A stretch of DNA of 64,000 bases from Gammaproteobacteria bacterium (lineage in GTDB: Bacteria; Pseudomonadota; Gammaproteobacteria; Pseudomonadales; Pseudomonadaceae): positions 1-64,000 of the forward strand of contig JAAYFD010000022.1 of the NCBI GenBank assembly GCA_012728415.1, in the 5' to 3' direction. The position numbers were made by a program, and so were the translations under genes. Positions within the stretch are counted from its first letter, which is position 1; every line of letters begins with the position of its first letter. The notes below the pieces were generated by a model that ran no database searches, was not told where the DNA came from, and saw only the letters and a program-made list of their open reading frames with translations. Below are positions 34,435 through 46,300 of this stretch, one piece after another.

Positions 34435-35325
34435 TCAGTGGCTGGACAGACGGTCACCGCGCTCAAAACGCCAGGTGCGAATGATCTCGACCTGGTCGTA
34501 GCGGGCTGCCAGCTCGCCGCTAAAGGGGGCGAAAGGGGCTGATAAACGTACGATATTCAGAGCGGCCTGATCCAGAACTGCCTGGCCGGATGATTCCAGG
34601 ACGGCCATTTTATCAATACTGCCATCGCTGCGGATCACGACCAGTAATCGCAGGCTACCATAGATGCTGTTGCGGCGAGCTTCGTCCGGGTAGTTTAGGT
34701 TGCCGATGCGTTCGACTTTCTTGCGCCAGTCGTCCCGGTACCAGGCGCTGATGTCACGACGTGTGCTGGCGGTGTGTTGGTGGCTGATACGTGGGCGCTT
34801 GGCATACTGCTGCCGCTCGCGGGCGAATTCGGCCTCCAGGCTGGCAATGTCTGCGGCCAGCTGGTCACGGTCCAGCACAGGTGCCTGGTGGTGCGGCTCT
34901 TCAGGCGGTTGCGCTGTTTTTGCTTGTATGACCTTTTGTGGACTGGGCTGCTGGGTAGCGAGCACCTGGGGCGGCGTTTCTACCGGTTTGACAGGCTGGA
35001 CTGCACTTTCCACGCCGACTTCGCGGACCTGTTCGTCCTGTATGACGGCTGGCTGGTCGGTGCTTGGCGTGGCTTCGTGCTCAAGTGTGCCGCTGCCCTG
35101 CTGGTCTGCTTGAGCAATGTAGTCGGCTTTTTCGGGGGGACGTTCGCTGGCAAAGCTGGCCAGTGTGACTTCCAGTCCGCGACTTTGGGCCGGCAATTCC
35201 TCTACCGTAAAGCCGACCCCGAGAATGACCGCAACATGTAACAGGGCGGCCACCAGCAGGGTGAAACCAAGGCGGTCACCGGGACGGATGTCGGGTTGCT
35301 GTGTAAGGGGCAAGTTGTCGTTCAT
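34435..35325 (-). CDS. tonB: TonB-family energy transducer
   Basis: 296 aa from ATG 35325 (MNDNLPLTQQPDIRPGDRLG); the extension to 35400 is not signal-like. One N-terminal membrane helix (about 20-42), then a Pro/Gln-rich periplasmic linker, a helical charged segment (DQLAADIASLEAEFARERQQYAKR) and a C-terminal TonB domain (NYPDEARRNSIYGSLRLLVVIRSDGSI...VLDQAALNIVRLSAPFAPF). In P. aeruginosa the gene in this position is tonB3, linked to twitching motility. No exbBD are nearby. Confidence 0.9.
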   Translation of the reverse strand: MNDNLPLTQQPDIRPGDRLGFTLLVAALLHVAVILGVGFTVEELPAQSRGLEVTLASFASERPPEKADYIAQADQQGSGTLEHEATPSTDQPAVIQDEQVREVGVESAVQPVKPVETPPQVLATQQPSPQKVIQAKTAQPPEEPHHQAPVLDRDQLAADIASLEAEFARERQQYAKRPRISHQHTASTRRDISAWYRDDWRKKVERIGNLNYPDEARRNSIYGSLRLLVVIRSDGSIDKMAVLESSGQAVLDQAALNIVRLSAPFAPFSGELAARYDQVEIIRTWRFERGDRLSSH

Positions 35326-35429
35326 GGTGTTTGCTGCTGGATGTGTGGCCGAAGTCTGTCCCGACCGGGAGCAAAAGTCTACTGCTGCCAGCCTGGGCAC
35401 GGGGCGGTGTGCCGCCCCGTGCCCGCGGA

Positions 35430-36392
35430 TCAGGCGTTGTGGCGCTGCTGCAGCTTGCCCTCAATGGCTTGCATCAGCTGGCCGGCAATGTCGGTATCAT
35501 AGGCAGCATCGATTTCGCGGATGCAGGTCGGGCTGGTGACATTGATTTCGGTCAGTTTGTCGCCGATTACGTCCAGGCCAGCAAATAGCAGGCCGCGTTT
35601 ACGCAGCTCTGGACCGACGCGCCCGGCAATATGGCGGTCACTATCGCTTAGGGGCTGGGCCACACCGCGGCCGCCGGCGGCCAGATTGCCACGGGTTTCG
35701 CCGCTTGCCGGGATGCGAGCCAGGCTGTAAGGGACTGGCTCACCGTCGATCATCAGTATGCGTTTGTCACCGGCACTGATCGCGGGCAGGTAGGTTTGTA
35801 CCATGATTTGCTGGCTGCCGTGGCCTGTGAGGGTTTCCAGGATGACCGACAGGTTGGGATCGCCTTTGCGGTGCCGGTAAATCGATGCGCCGCCCATGCC
35901 GTCCAGTGGCTTGAGAATGATGTCGTCATGTTCGGCGGCAAATTCGCGAATCAGGTCGGCACGGCGGCTGACCAGGGTGGTCGGTGTCAGGTCGGGAAAC
36001 AGGGTGGCAAACAGCTTCTCGTTACAATCGCGCAGGCTTTGCGCTTTGTTGACAACCAGACTGCCGCTTTTTTCGGCCATTTCGAGGAGATGGGTGGCAT
36101 AGAGGAACTCATTATCGAAAGGTGGATCCTTGCGCATCAGGATGACGTCCAGGTCGCCCAGCGGCATGTCCAGCTCTTCACCAAGGTCGTACCAGTGATG
36201 TTCGTTACGGTGCACGTGCAGCGCGCGCGCGCGGGCCCTGGCCTGGCCGCGTATCTGGTACAGGTCCTGCATTTCCATATAATGCAGTTGCCAGCCACGG
36301 TCCTGTGCGGCCCACAGCATGGCCATTGAACTGTCTTTTTGGTAGGAAATCTCAGAAATGGGATCCATGACAATGCCAAGACGAATACTCAT
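35430..36392 (-). CDS. gshB: Glutathione synthetase
   Basis: 320 aa from ATG 36392 (MSIRLGIVMDPI), preceded by GGAGAG; the ATG five codons upstream is less well placed. It is an ATP-grasp enzyme that adds glycine to gamma-glutamylcysteine. Motifs: RKDPPFDNEFLYATHLLE, DIILKPLDGMGGASIYR (ATP-binding) and INVTSPTCIREID at the C-terminus. It is divergent from pilG. Confidence 0.96.
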   Translation of the reverse strand: MSIRLGIVMDPISEISYQKDSSMAMLWAAQDRGWQLHYMEMQDLYQIRGQARARARALHVHRNEHHWYDLGEELDMPLGDLDVILMRKDPPFDNEFLYATHLLEMAEKSGSLVVNKAQSLRDCNEKLFATLFPDLTPTTLVSRRADLIREFAAEHDDIILKPLDGMGGASIYRHRKGDPNLSVILETLTGHGSQQIMVQTYLPAISAGDKRILMIDGEPVPYSLARIPASGETRGNLAAGGRGVAQPLSDSDRHIAGRVGPELRKRGLLFAGLDVIGDKLTEINVTSPTCIREIDAAYDTDIAGQLMQAIEGKLQQRHNA

Positions 36393-36693
36393 GTGTATGC
36401 TCTCCATAAATATCCGGCATTATGCGTTGTGGATGCACTCTGTGCCAACCCTGTGCCGGTCAGGATAAAACCACTGTGTTACAGGGGGTTTATAGATTGC
36501 CAAAGGATATTGTGCTAAAAAGGCTCTTCGCCTGTATTAAGCGTGCAATTTTGGCATGGCCCGGGCTGCCGGTTTGCCGGCAGGTTCAGGCATGGCGTCC
36601 GGGCAGGCGCTGGCTGGCGTGCGTTGACGGTACAGGGCTGGCTTCAATAACTGCAAGCTATTGCGACCCCACCAACAATTGAGCAGGGCAAAC
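36393..36693. other. Divergent promoter region gshB / pilG
   Basis: About 300 bp with no supported gene. It must contain promoters for gshB (minus) and the pil-chp cluster (plus), but I could not pick out a convincing -35/-10 pair. A Gly/Cys-rich short frame at 36422-36682 is not considered coding. Confidence 0.5.
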
Positions 36694-37098
36694 ATGGAAC
36701 AGAACTCAGACAGCTTGAAAGTAATGGTAATCGACGACTCCAAGACGATTCGTCGCACAGCAGAAACATTGCTGAAAAAAGTCGGCTGTGAAGTGATCAC
36801 AGCAGTTGATGGCTTCGATGCGCTGGCCAAAATTGCCGATACCCGTCCCGATGTGATTTTTGTCGACATCATGATGCCGCGTCTGGACGGCTATCAGACT
36901 TGCGCATTGATCAAGAACAATAGTGAGTTCAGAAGTACGCCGGTGATCATGCTGTCCTCCAAGGATGGCCTGTTCGACAAGGCTAAAGGGCGTATAGTGG
37001 GCTCGGACCAGTATCTGACCAAGCCGTTCAGCAAGGACGAGCTGATTGGTGCGATCAAGATACATGTGCCGGGCTTCGAGCCTGCTGCCGATGCCTGA
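36694..37098 (+). CDS. pilG: PilG: single-domain response regulator of the Pil-Chp system
   Basis: 134 aa from ATG 36694 (MEQNSDSLKVMVIDDSKTIRRTAETLL). CheY-like receiver: acidic pair IDD, phospho-acceptor Asp in VIFVDIMMPRLDG, conserved Thr/Ser in VIMLSSKDG and Lys in LTKPFSKDE. PilG promotes type IV pilus extension and cAMP signalling downstream of ChpA. First gene of the cluster. Confidence 0.95.
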   Translation: MEQNSDSLKVMVIDDSKTIRRTAETLLKKVGCEVITAVDGFDALAKIADTRPDVIFVDIMMPRLDGYQTCALIKNNSEFRSTPVIMLSSKDGLFDKAKGRIVGSDQYLTKPFSKDELIGAIKIHVPGFEPAADA

Positions 37099-37158
37099 CG
37101 GCTTTATTCATGGCCGACCGCAGTGGTCGGAACTGGACAAGATAGATAGAGGAAGACC

Positions 37159-37521
37159 ATGGCTCGTGTGCTGATCGTTGATGACTCGCCAACCGAGGTT
37201 TATAAGCTGGCTACCATGCTGGAAAAAAATGGCCATCAAGTCTACAAAGCCGATAATGGCGCTGACGGTGTAGCGTTAGCCCGGAAAGAGCTGCCGGATG
37301 CCATATTGATGGACATAGTGATGCCCGGCCTGAATGGCTTTCAGGCCACACGGCAACTGACCAGGGATCCGGATACCAGTCATATTCCGGTCATTATTGT
37401 GACCACCAAGGACCAGGAGACCGACAAGGTTTGGGGTAAGCGGCAGGGTGCGCGCGGCTATTTGACCAAGCCGGTTGAAGAAGCCGTGCTGGTGCGTGCC
37501 CTGGCGGATGTATTGAGCTAG
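37159..37521 (+). CDS. pilH: PilH: single-domain response regulator of the Pil-Chp system
   Basis: 120 aa, CheY-like receiver with IVDDS, phospho-acceptor Asp in AILMDIVMPGLNG, and LTKPVEE. PilH is usually the main phosphate sink and counterpart of PilG, favouring retraction control. Ribosome site GAGGAAGACC before ATG 37159. Confidence 0.95.
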   Translation: MARVLIVDDSPTEVYKLATMLEKNGHQVYKADNGADGVALARKELPDAILMDIVMPGLNGFQATRQLTRDPDTSHIPVIIVTTKDQETDKVWGKRQGARGYLTKPVEEAVLVRALADVLS

Positions 37522-37531
37522 GAGTCATCGT

Positions 37532-38065
37532 ATGGTCAGCTTGCAACCCTTGCAGCAACTGCTTGACCTTGATCAGCGCTATCGTAGCCGGGCGCTGGCG
37601 CTGCCGGCACGGCAAGAGACCCGCCAACTCTGGAGTGGCATCGGCTTTCGCCTTGGCCAGCAGTATTATGTGGCGCCCATGGGCGAGGTGACCGAAATTC
37701 TGCCGGAACCGCGTTTTACCCTGCTGCCGGGTGTGAAGAGCTGGGTCATGGGGGTTGCCAATGTGCGGGGCCGCTTGCTGCCGGTAATGGACCTGGGCGG
37801 TTTTCTCAAGTTGAAAACAGCAGACAGTCGCAAGACCCGTCGTGCCCTGGTGGTCGAATACCAAAGCCTGTTTGCCGGGCTGGTGGTGGACGAAGTGCTG
37901 GGTATGCAGCATTTTGAAGTAGGCAGCTTTGATGAAGCTGTGGACGGGGTCCCCGATAGTGTCAGGAACTATGTGCATGGCACTTTTCGTCGCGAGCGCA
38001 ACTGGGTGGTTTTTAGTCCTCATGTACTGGCCAGTGATGAAAGGTTTCTTGATGTCGTGGCTTGA
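37532..38065 (+). CDS. pilI: PilI: CheW-like adaptor
   Basis: 177 aa, CheW domain (FRLGQQYYVAPMGEVTEILPEPRFTLLPGVKSWVMGVANVRGRLLPVMDLGGFL). It couples the PilJ receptor to the ChpA kinase. Starts 10 bp after pilH with AGGAGTCATCGT as ribosome site. Confidence 0.94.
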   Translation: MVSLQPLQQLLDLDQRYRSRALALPARQETRQLWSGIGFRLGQQYYVAPMGEVTEILPEPRFTLLPGVKSWVMGVANVRGRLLPVMDLGGFLKLKTADSRKTRRALVVEYQSLFAGLVVDEVLGMQHFEVGSFDEAVDGVPDSVRNYVHGTFRRERNWVVFSPHVLASDERFLDVVA

Positions 38066-38163
38066 CCGGCAAACAGCAATACAGCAAACACCGGAGCGGG
38101 CCGTGAATACCGGCCCGTACAATCAGACAACTTGGAAAGAAGGGTCCGGGTGGGGGCCAACAA

Positions 38164-40206
38164 ATGAAAAAACTCAACATTAATAACCTGCTATCAGGTA
38201 CACGCAGTGGTGCCATGACAACCCTGTTGTTTGTGGTGTTATTCGTTTCGGCCATCCTGCTGCTGATCAACTTCCTGTATCTGAACACACAAACCCGCAA
38301 CGACAAGGAATACCTGGCGCATGCCGGTGAACTGCGGGTGCTGTCGCAGCGCATTGCCAAGAACGTTACCGAGGCGGCGGCCGGTAACGAGGAAGGATTC
38401 AGCTTGTTGCGCGAAGCCCGTACCGACTTTGATACCCGCTGGAACTACATCCAGAATGGTGATTCGGAGAACCGGCTGCCGGCCGCACCGATGGATATGA
38501 GCGATAAAACCAGTGCGGTGGCACAAGACTGGCAACAGCTGCGTCGCCATACCGGCGTGATTCTGGACAGTCAGGCCACGGTGAGCTCCCTGCACGAGCT
38601 GGCATCCAGCCTGGCCGACACCATTCCACAGCTGCAGCTCGAATATGAAGAGGTTGTTGATATCTTGCTGCGTGTGGGTGCACCGGCAGACCAGGTCGCC
38701 ATTGCCCAGCGTCAGTCCTTGCTGGCCGAGCGGATTAACGCTTCGGTGACCCGTGTACTGGCCGGTGATGAAAACGCAGTGTTGGCAGCGGACATGTTTA
38801 GCCGTGATGTCAGCCTGTTTGGCCGGGTACTCAAGGGTATGCGTGAAGGCGACCAGGCCATGCAAATCACTCCGGTCGTGGATGAAGAAGCCACTGAGCG
38901 CCTGGAGGAAATCAACGAGCTGTTTGCCTTCGTGGCCGACTCGGTTGACCAGATTCTGGAAACCTCGCCGGAGCTGTTTGGTGTCCGTGAGGCGGCAGAT
39001 GGTACTTTCAGCGTATCCCAGAGTTTGCTGGACAATACTTCACGCCTCGTGGAAAGCTTCGAGGCACGTGCCGATGGTCGCGTATTGAATACCCTGGCCG
39101 GTTACCTGCTGGGTGCGCTGATTCTGGCCACCATTATCCTGATTGCGCTGGTCAACATGCGTGAGACCCGCCGTCGCCTGCAGGAAACTGCCGAAAAAAA
39201 TGACCGCAACCAGGCAGCCATTTTGCGACTGCTGGATGAAATTGGCGACCTTGCTGACGGTGACCTGACTGCAGAGGCCACGGTAACCGAAGACTTTACC
39301 GGTGCGATTGCAGACTCAATCAACTTTACTATTGACCAGTTGCGGGACCTGGTTGGTACGATCAATACCTCGGCGGTACAGGTATCGGCTGCTGCCCAGG
39401 ATACACAGTCGACAGCCACTCACCTGGCCGAGGCATCGGAGCACCAGGCGCAAGAAATTGCCGGAGCGTCTGCCGCCATCAACGAAATGGCCGGGTCGAT
39501 TGACCAGGTATCGGCTAACGCTGCCGAATCGGCTGCAGTTGCCGAACGCTCGGTAGAAATCGCCAACAAGGGCAGCCAGGTGGTGCACAACACCATTGCC
39601 GGCATGGACAAGATCCGTGAACAGATTCAGGATACGTCCAAGCGCATCAAGCGGCTGGGTGAGTCGTCCCAGGAAATTGGTGATATCGTTAGCCTGATTA
39701 ACGATATTGCCGACCAAACCAATATTCTGGCTCTGAACGCTGCCATCCAGGCGTCTATGGCGGGTGATGCCGGTCGTGGTTTCGCTGTGGTTGCCGATGA
39801 AGTACAGCGCCTTGCCGAACGCTCTTCGGCTGCCACCAAGCAAATTGAAGTGCTGGTAAAAACCATTCAGACCGACACCAACGAAGCGGTCATTTCGATG
39901 GAGCAAACCACGGCAGAAGTTGTGCGTGGTGCCAGTCTGGCGCAGGATGCCGGTGTCTCGCTGGGCGAAATTGAAAATGTATCCAGAAGCCTGGCCAGCC
40001 TGATCCAGAATATTTCTAACGCAGCCCGTCAACAGGCTTCTTCTGCAGGTCATATTTCCAACACGATGCACGTGATTCAGGAAATTACTTCACAGACCTC
40101 CTCGGGCACCATGGCAACGGCCCAGAGTATTGGGCACCTGGCGAAGCTGGCTAATGAAATGCGTGACTCGGTGTCCGGCTTTACCTTGCCGAACCAGAGC
40201 CAATAG
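38164..40206 (+). CDS. pilJ: PilJ: methyl-accepting chemoreceptor of the Pil-Chp system
   Basis: 680 aa. First membrane helix about 18-40, then a periplasmic all-helical sensor with two PilJ-type repeats (each with a L...[15 protein letters not shown] start), second membrane helix about 312-334, and HAMP-like linker. The cytoplasmic hairpin tip is [30 protein letters not shown] with the PilJ-typical [16 protein letters not shown]. It senses pilus/pilin signals and surface contact. No dedicated methyltransferase (pilK) or esterase (chpB) is encoded in the cluster. Confidence 0.94.
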   Translation: MKKLNINNLLSGTRSGAMTTLLFVVLFVSAILLLINFLYLNTQTRNDKEYLAHAGELRVLSQRIAKNVTEAAAGNEEGFSLLREARTDFDTRWNYIQNGDSENRLPAAPMDMSDKTSAVAQDWQQLRRHTGVILDSQATVSSLHELASSLADTIPQLQLEYEEVVDILLRVGAPADQVAIAQRQSLLAERINASVTRVLAGDENAVLAADMFSRDVSLFGRVLKGMREGDQAMQITPVVDEEATERLEEINELFAFVADSVDQILETSPELFGVREAADGTFSVSQSLLDNTSRLVESFEARADGRVLNTLAGYLLGALILATIILIALVNMRETRRRLQETAEKNDRNQAAILRLLDEIGDLADGDLTAEATVTEDFTGAIADSINFTIDQLRDLVGTINTSAVQVSAAAQDTQSTATHLAEASEHQAQEIAGASAAINEMAGSIDQVSANAAESAAVAERSVEIANKGSQVVHNTIAGMDKIREQIQDTSKRIKRLGESSQEIGDIVSLINDIADQTNILALNAAIQASMAGDAGRGFAVVADEVQRLAERSSAATKQIEVLVKTIQTDTNEAVISMEQTTAEVVRGASLAQDAGVSLGEIENVSRSLASLIQNISNAARQQASSAGHISNTMHVIQEITSQTSSGTMATAQSIGHLAKLANEMRDSVSGFTLPNQSQ

Positions 40207-40357
40207 CGGGTGCTGGCCATGGCCTACAGGCCTGGCCGGCCTCTGCAGGCACAGGTAGCAATGGCGTCAGTAAGCCGGCCAGTGGCTGTTGCGGCGAACA
40301 ATGACAGGACTTTGCTTTGGTCCGAAAAGGATAGCAAGCATTATGGGTGAGTTAGCC

Positions 40358-43300
40358 ATGGGTGATCGTCACGACTATGTGGCGCTGGAATGGGTCAAGG
40401 GTGAAATTTCCGAAACCCTCAAACAGGCACGCCAGTCGCTGGAAGACTATGTGGAGCAGCCCAAGGGCAATGCCGGTCTGAATTACTGTCTGGCATACAT
40501 TCATCAGGTCAACGGCATCTTGCAGATGGTGCAGTTTTTCGGTGCTGCACTGCTGGCCGAAGAAATGGAGCTGGTCGCTCACGCTTTGCTGGAAAAAAAA
40601 GTCGTCAACGTCAATGAGGCGCAGGAAGTGCTGATGCAGGCAATCCTGCAGCTGCCACACTACCTTGAGCGCATCCAGAGTGCACGACGTGACCTGCCGA
40701 TGGCGGTGCTCCCCCTGCTGAACGACTTGCGTGCGACCCGGGGTGAAAAATTTTTGTCGCAGTCCGGTTTGTTCAATCCGGTTATGCCTCCCGAATTGCC
40801 TGGCATGACGCCAGGGCGATTATCCCAGCTGTCCGGCCCGCAGCTTGAAGGCCTGTTGCGCAGGATACGTCAGACCATGCAAGTGTCGCTGATTGGCCTG
40901 TTGCGCGACCAGCAGACCAGTCAGAGCCTGACTCAGCTGGCCCGGGTGTTTGCTGGCCTGGAAAAACTCAGTCAGGGCACCCCGATCCTGCCCTTGTGGC
41001 AGGTGGCATCGGGGCTGGTGGACGGTTTGGCCAACCGGAGCCTGAGCCTGACTACTGCGGTGCGCTCACTGTTACGTCAACTCGATGGTCAGCTGCGTGA
41101 GCTGGCCCGGGAGGGTGCGCAGGGACTCAACCGTCCAGCGCCTCAGGCGTTGCTGAAGGATATTTTGTTTTATGTGGCCAAGGCACAGCCCAACTCCGAG
41201 CGCTTGCAGCGCTTGCATCAGAGTTATCAGCTGGCTGATGCGTTGCCGCCCGAGTCGCTGGACGACGGTACTGTTGATCGCGGTGCCATTCGCTCGGTGG
41301 TATCAGCCCTGTGTGAAGAGCTGGTGCGGATCAAAGACAGTCTCGACCTGTATGTGCGCAGTGATCGCAGCTCTACGGAAAAGCTGGATGCATTACAGCT
41401 GCCGCTGAAACAGATTGCCGATACCCTGGCAGTGCTCGGCTTTGCACAGCAACGTAAAGTAGTGCTGACACAAACTGCGGTGCTTGAGGAAATAGCCAGT
41501 GGTGACCGTGAAGCCAGTGATGCCAACCTGATGGACGTGGCGGGTGCGCTGCTTTACCTGGAAGCAACGCTGATCGGCATGGTAGGCAATGATGAGGCGG
41601 CCAGCGCTGCAACAGAGGCGATGGCGCCAACCGACCTTGTCCAGGTTCACCGCATGGTCATTCGTGAGGCGCGTACCGGTCTGGAAGAAGCCAAGGATGG
41701 CATTATTGAGTTTATTGCATCCCAGTGGCAGCATCAGCACTTGGAGCCGGTTTCCGCATTGCTCAACCAGGTGCGTGGTGGTTTGGCGATGATTCCATTG
41801 TCGCGCGCAGCGCAGCTGGTTGATAGCACCAAGCGCTATATTGACGAACAATTGTTGGCGCCCCTGGCTGTGCCGGGCTGGCAAGACCTGGACACTCTGG
41901 CCGATGCCATTACCAGTGTTGACTACTATCTGGAGAGACTGTACGAAGACCAGGTTGGCGACAGCGAGCTGGTTCTGGACACGGCCGCCATGAGCATGGC
42001 TGCGCTGGGCTATCCGATCGTAGAGGCCGATACGGAAGATGAGCCTGGCACAGTGGCTGGCGTGCCGGCAGAGGAGTCCCTAGGCCCGGACCGGATGGAG
42101 GAGCAAGAGCTGCCGGCTTCTGCTTCAGGCGCTGCCACAGATCCTCTGTTTCAGCCGGCAGATGAGCCGGAGGCTGAGGGGCTTGCTGACCGTGGCGACA
42201 GCAGCAAAACTCATCAAATGCTGCAGGATGACCTGGATGCAGCAGTGGCTCCGCTTTTGTTTGACACCCTTGCAGGGCCGGATGCTGCGCCTGCTGCCAC
42301 CTTGTCACTGGACAGCTTTGAGCTGCCGGCGGTTGAGCTGCCAGAAGCTGCTGTAAGTGAGGATGCAAGCACCGGCCCGGCTGAGACAGAGGAACAGGGC
42401 GGTCTGACGGTTACCAGCCAGGTAAACCCGCCAGCCCGGGAGGTGCTGGATCGTTTGTTGCCACCTCCGGCTGATGAGGAACCGGTCGATGCAGAGCTGC
42501 AGGAAGTCTTCGTTGAAGAAGCCGGAGAAGTGCTGGATACACTGGCTGAGTTTTTCCCGCAGTGGCAGCAGAACCTGGAAGATGCCGGGTCTCTGGGGGA
42601 AGTGCGCCGGGCTTTTCATACGCTGAAAGGCAGTGGGCGCATGGTGCGTGCGCTGGTCGTGGGTGAACTGGCCTGGGCCATTGAAAACATGCTTAACCGG
42701 GTCATTGAGGGGAGCGTCGACCCGTCAGCGGTCTTGCAGCAGGTTATTGCCGATGTTATTGCATTGCTCCCGGAGCTGGTTGAGGAATACGCGACACAGC
42801 GCCAGCGCCAGCGGGATGATGTGGATCACCTGGCGGCGGTTGCCCATGCACTGGCAAGAAAAGAGCCGCCGCCGACCCTTGCCGCTGCCGACGAAGAGCA
42901 GCCAGACGCAGGGGCTGCGGCTGAGAGCGAAAGTCATGACCTGGACCCGGTCCTGCTGGAAATTTTTCACAGTGAAGCACTGGGGCATTTGCAAGTACTG
43001 CAGGACTTTGTTGAAGCTTGTGGAGAGTTTTTGCCGCGCTCGGTCAGCGAAGAGCTGCAGCGGGCCATGCATACCCTGAAGGGTAGTGCCCATATGGCCG
43101 GCATAACACCTGTGGCCCGGTTGGCGACTGTTTGCGAGCGGCTCGTCAAGGAATATCGCGCGCACCTGTTCAAGATAGATGCACAAGAAGCCAGCCTGTT
43201 GGAGCGTGGTGCAACTTTGCTGGAGCGGGGGCTTGAGCAGCTGGACAGTCAGCCTTTGCAGCCGCTGGAAGGCGCAGCCGAGCTTGTTCAAGAAATAGAA

Positions 43301-46300
43301 TCGCTGCTGGAACAGCATTTGGGTAGCGAGCAAAAGGCTGGCAGCACAGCGGATCCGCTACTAATTTCACGCTTCCTGGCAGAGGGCATGAATCTGCTGC
43401 TGGACATGGAGGATCAGCTGCAGCGCTGGCGCAGTCATCCGGCCGAGCACGATCAGCTGCCCGAACTGATTGATGAACTGGCGGCCTTGAACAAGGGCGC
43501 GCAAATGGCTGAGCTGGAGCCAATTGAAGCCCTGTCGGAAGGCTTGTCAGCTTTTTACCAGCAGGTGCATGCTGGACGTCAGCAGCTGGGTGATGAGCAG
43601 TTTGATCATGTTGCCGAAGCCCATGAAGCGCTGATCAACATGATGGACGAGGTGGCTGCCGGGCTGGATGTGACACCGCAGCCGGAACTGGTTGAAGGTC
43701 TGCAGCAGCTGGCCACCACGGTGTGCCAGGGCCGGCTGAGCGAGGGCACAGCAGATGATGTTGAAGCCGGCCCAGGTGTTCTGGAGGCGGCTGATCTGCG
43801 CATCGAGAAGCCTGCTGCGGATCCAGCCGGCACCGCAGTCATGGCAGCACATGCCGGACTTGATCCGGACATGGTAGAAATTTTTCTGGATGAAGCTCTG
43901 GAGTTGATAGAGAGCGCCAACCACAATCTTGAGCAGTGGCTCGCAAGTACCGATAGCCGGGACAGACTCGAGGCGCTAATGCGCGATTTGCACACTCTCA
44001 AAGGTGGCGCGCGCATGGCTGAAATCAGCCCGGTTGGTGATCTGGCTCACGAGCTGGAATCTATCTATGTGGGGTTGCTGGATGGCCGCTATGAGGTAGC
44101 GCCGTTGCTGGGCAACTTGCTGCATGCCGGGCACGACCAGCTGACAGACCTGCTGGAACAGCTGCAGGCCGGTAAGGAGCTGTTTGCGCCACAGGAGATG
44201 ATCGAGCGCTTGTTGGCATTTCGTCGTGGTGATGTTGACGTGCTTGTTTCTGCAGGCAGCGGGGGCCAGCAACCCGGGGCTATTGTACCGGCGGCGGAAA
44301 CTGCTGATGCCGCAACCCCGGAGCGGGTTGCCGATAGTGGTCAGGACGAACTGGTTGATATTTTCCTCGAAGAAGCTTTTGAAGTATTAGAGCAGATGGC
44401 TGAGCATCTGCAGGGGTGGCTGGCGGAGCCGGACAGCCCCGCTCATATGGAAAGCCTGTTGCGTGGTTTGCATACCCTCAAAGGGGGGGCACGCATGGCC
44501 GAGATCAGTGAGGTGGCTGATCTGGTCCATGAGTTCGAGTTCCTTCATGAAGATTTGCTTGCCGGCCGCATTTCTTATAGCGAACCGCTTGGCGACTTTA
44601 TGCATCAGGTCAGTGACAAGCTGAGCGAGATGCTGGAAGCGGTACGTGAGCAGCAGCAACTGAGCCCTGCTACGGCAGAAATCAGCCAGATTCATGACTG
44701 GCGGCGCCTGGCTGTAGGCGGTCATGTACCGGCACAGGATATAGAGCCTTTGACTGCCGGGAGTGTGGCGTCGGAAACAGCCTTGCCAATTGCCGGGGAT
44801 CAGATTGCGCCGGGTACCTTGGATGCTGTTCTGGCTGAGGACGAGGCAGCTCATGCTGTTAACCAGATACTGCCCTTTATGCGCAAGGACGTGCGGGAGG
44901 ACAGTATCCGCAGGCAGCAGCAGGGACCGCAGGAAATGATCCGGGTTCCGGCAGAGCTGGTCGAAGCATTGGTTAACCTGGCAGGTGAAACCTCAATTTT
45001 TCGTGGCCGGGTTGAACAACAGGTCAGTGACTTCGGGCTCACCCTGCATGACATGGAAACCACTCTGGACCGCATCCGTGATCAGCTGCGCCGGCTGGAT
45101 ACTGAAACCCAGGCACAGATTCTCAGCCGGCTGCAGACCGAGACCGAAGGAGCCGACTACGCTGAGTTCGATCCGCTGGAAATGGATCGCCACTCACACT
45201 TGCAGCAGTTGTCACGCTCGTTGTTCGAGTCTGCGTCAGACTTGATGGACTTGAAAGAAACCCTTTCGGCCAAGAGCCGTGATGCAGAAACCCTGTTGCT
45301 GCAACAGGCGAGGGTCAATACCGAGCTGCAAGAAGGGCTGATGCGTACCCGCATGGTGCCTTTTGAGCGGCTTGTGCCGCGCTTGCGCCGGATTGTACGC
45401 CAGTTGTCTGCAGAGCTGGGCAAGCAGGCCGAGCTGCAGGTTGCCAATGCTGAAGGTGAAATGGACCGTAGTGTCATGGAACGCATGGTCGCACCACTGG
45501 AGCATATGTTGCGCAATGCGGTAGGGCACGGGCTGGAAGAACCTGAAATACGACGTGCCGGAGGCAAGCAGGAAACCGGGCGGATTCGTCTTGAGCTGAG
45601 CCGCGAAGGTGCCGATATCTTGCTGGTGCTAAGTGATGATGGCGCCGGCATCAATGTGGCTGCTGTACGCAAGAAAGCCATCGAGCGTGGCTTGATGCAT
45701 GAGGATAGCGGGCTGAGCGACCAGGAGGTCATGCAGTTTATCCTGCATGCCGGCTTCTCGACAGCAGAGCATGTGACCCAGGTGTCGGGCCGTGGTGTCG
45801 GCATGGACGTGGTCAGCTCCGAGATCAAGCAGTTGGGCGGGGCAATCAGTATCGAATCGGAAGAAGGCAAGGGGACCCGCTTTCTGATCCGGCTGCCTTT
45901 CACTGTATCGGTTAACCGGGCCCTGATGGTGTTAACCGGCGAAGATCTATATGCCATTCCGCTGAACACCATTGAAGGCGTGGTTCGGGTTTCGCCGCAT
46001 GAGCTTGAGACGCTCTATGCCCAAACCCGGCAGGGATTGCCAGCCCGTTACGAGTATGCTGGCCAGAGCTATGACCTGAAATACCTTGGTGACTTGCTGG
46101 GCAACGGCCAGCAGCCCAAGCTGGTTGGCCAGACACTGCCGCTGCCGGTGGTGCTGGTGCGTTCGTCCGAGCATGCCGTGGCGGTGCAGGTGGACAGCCT
46201 GGCGGGCTCGCGTGAGATCGTGGTGAAGAGCCTGGGGCCGCAATTTTCCGGTGTGCCCAGCCTGTCGGGAGCGACCATTCTCGGTGATGGCCGGGTGGTT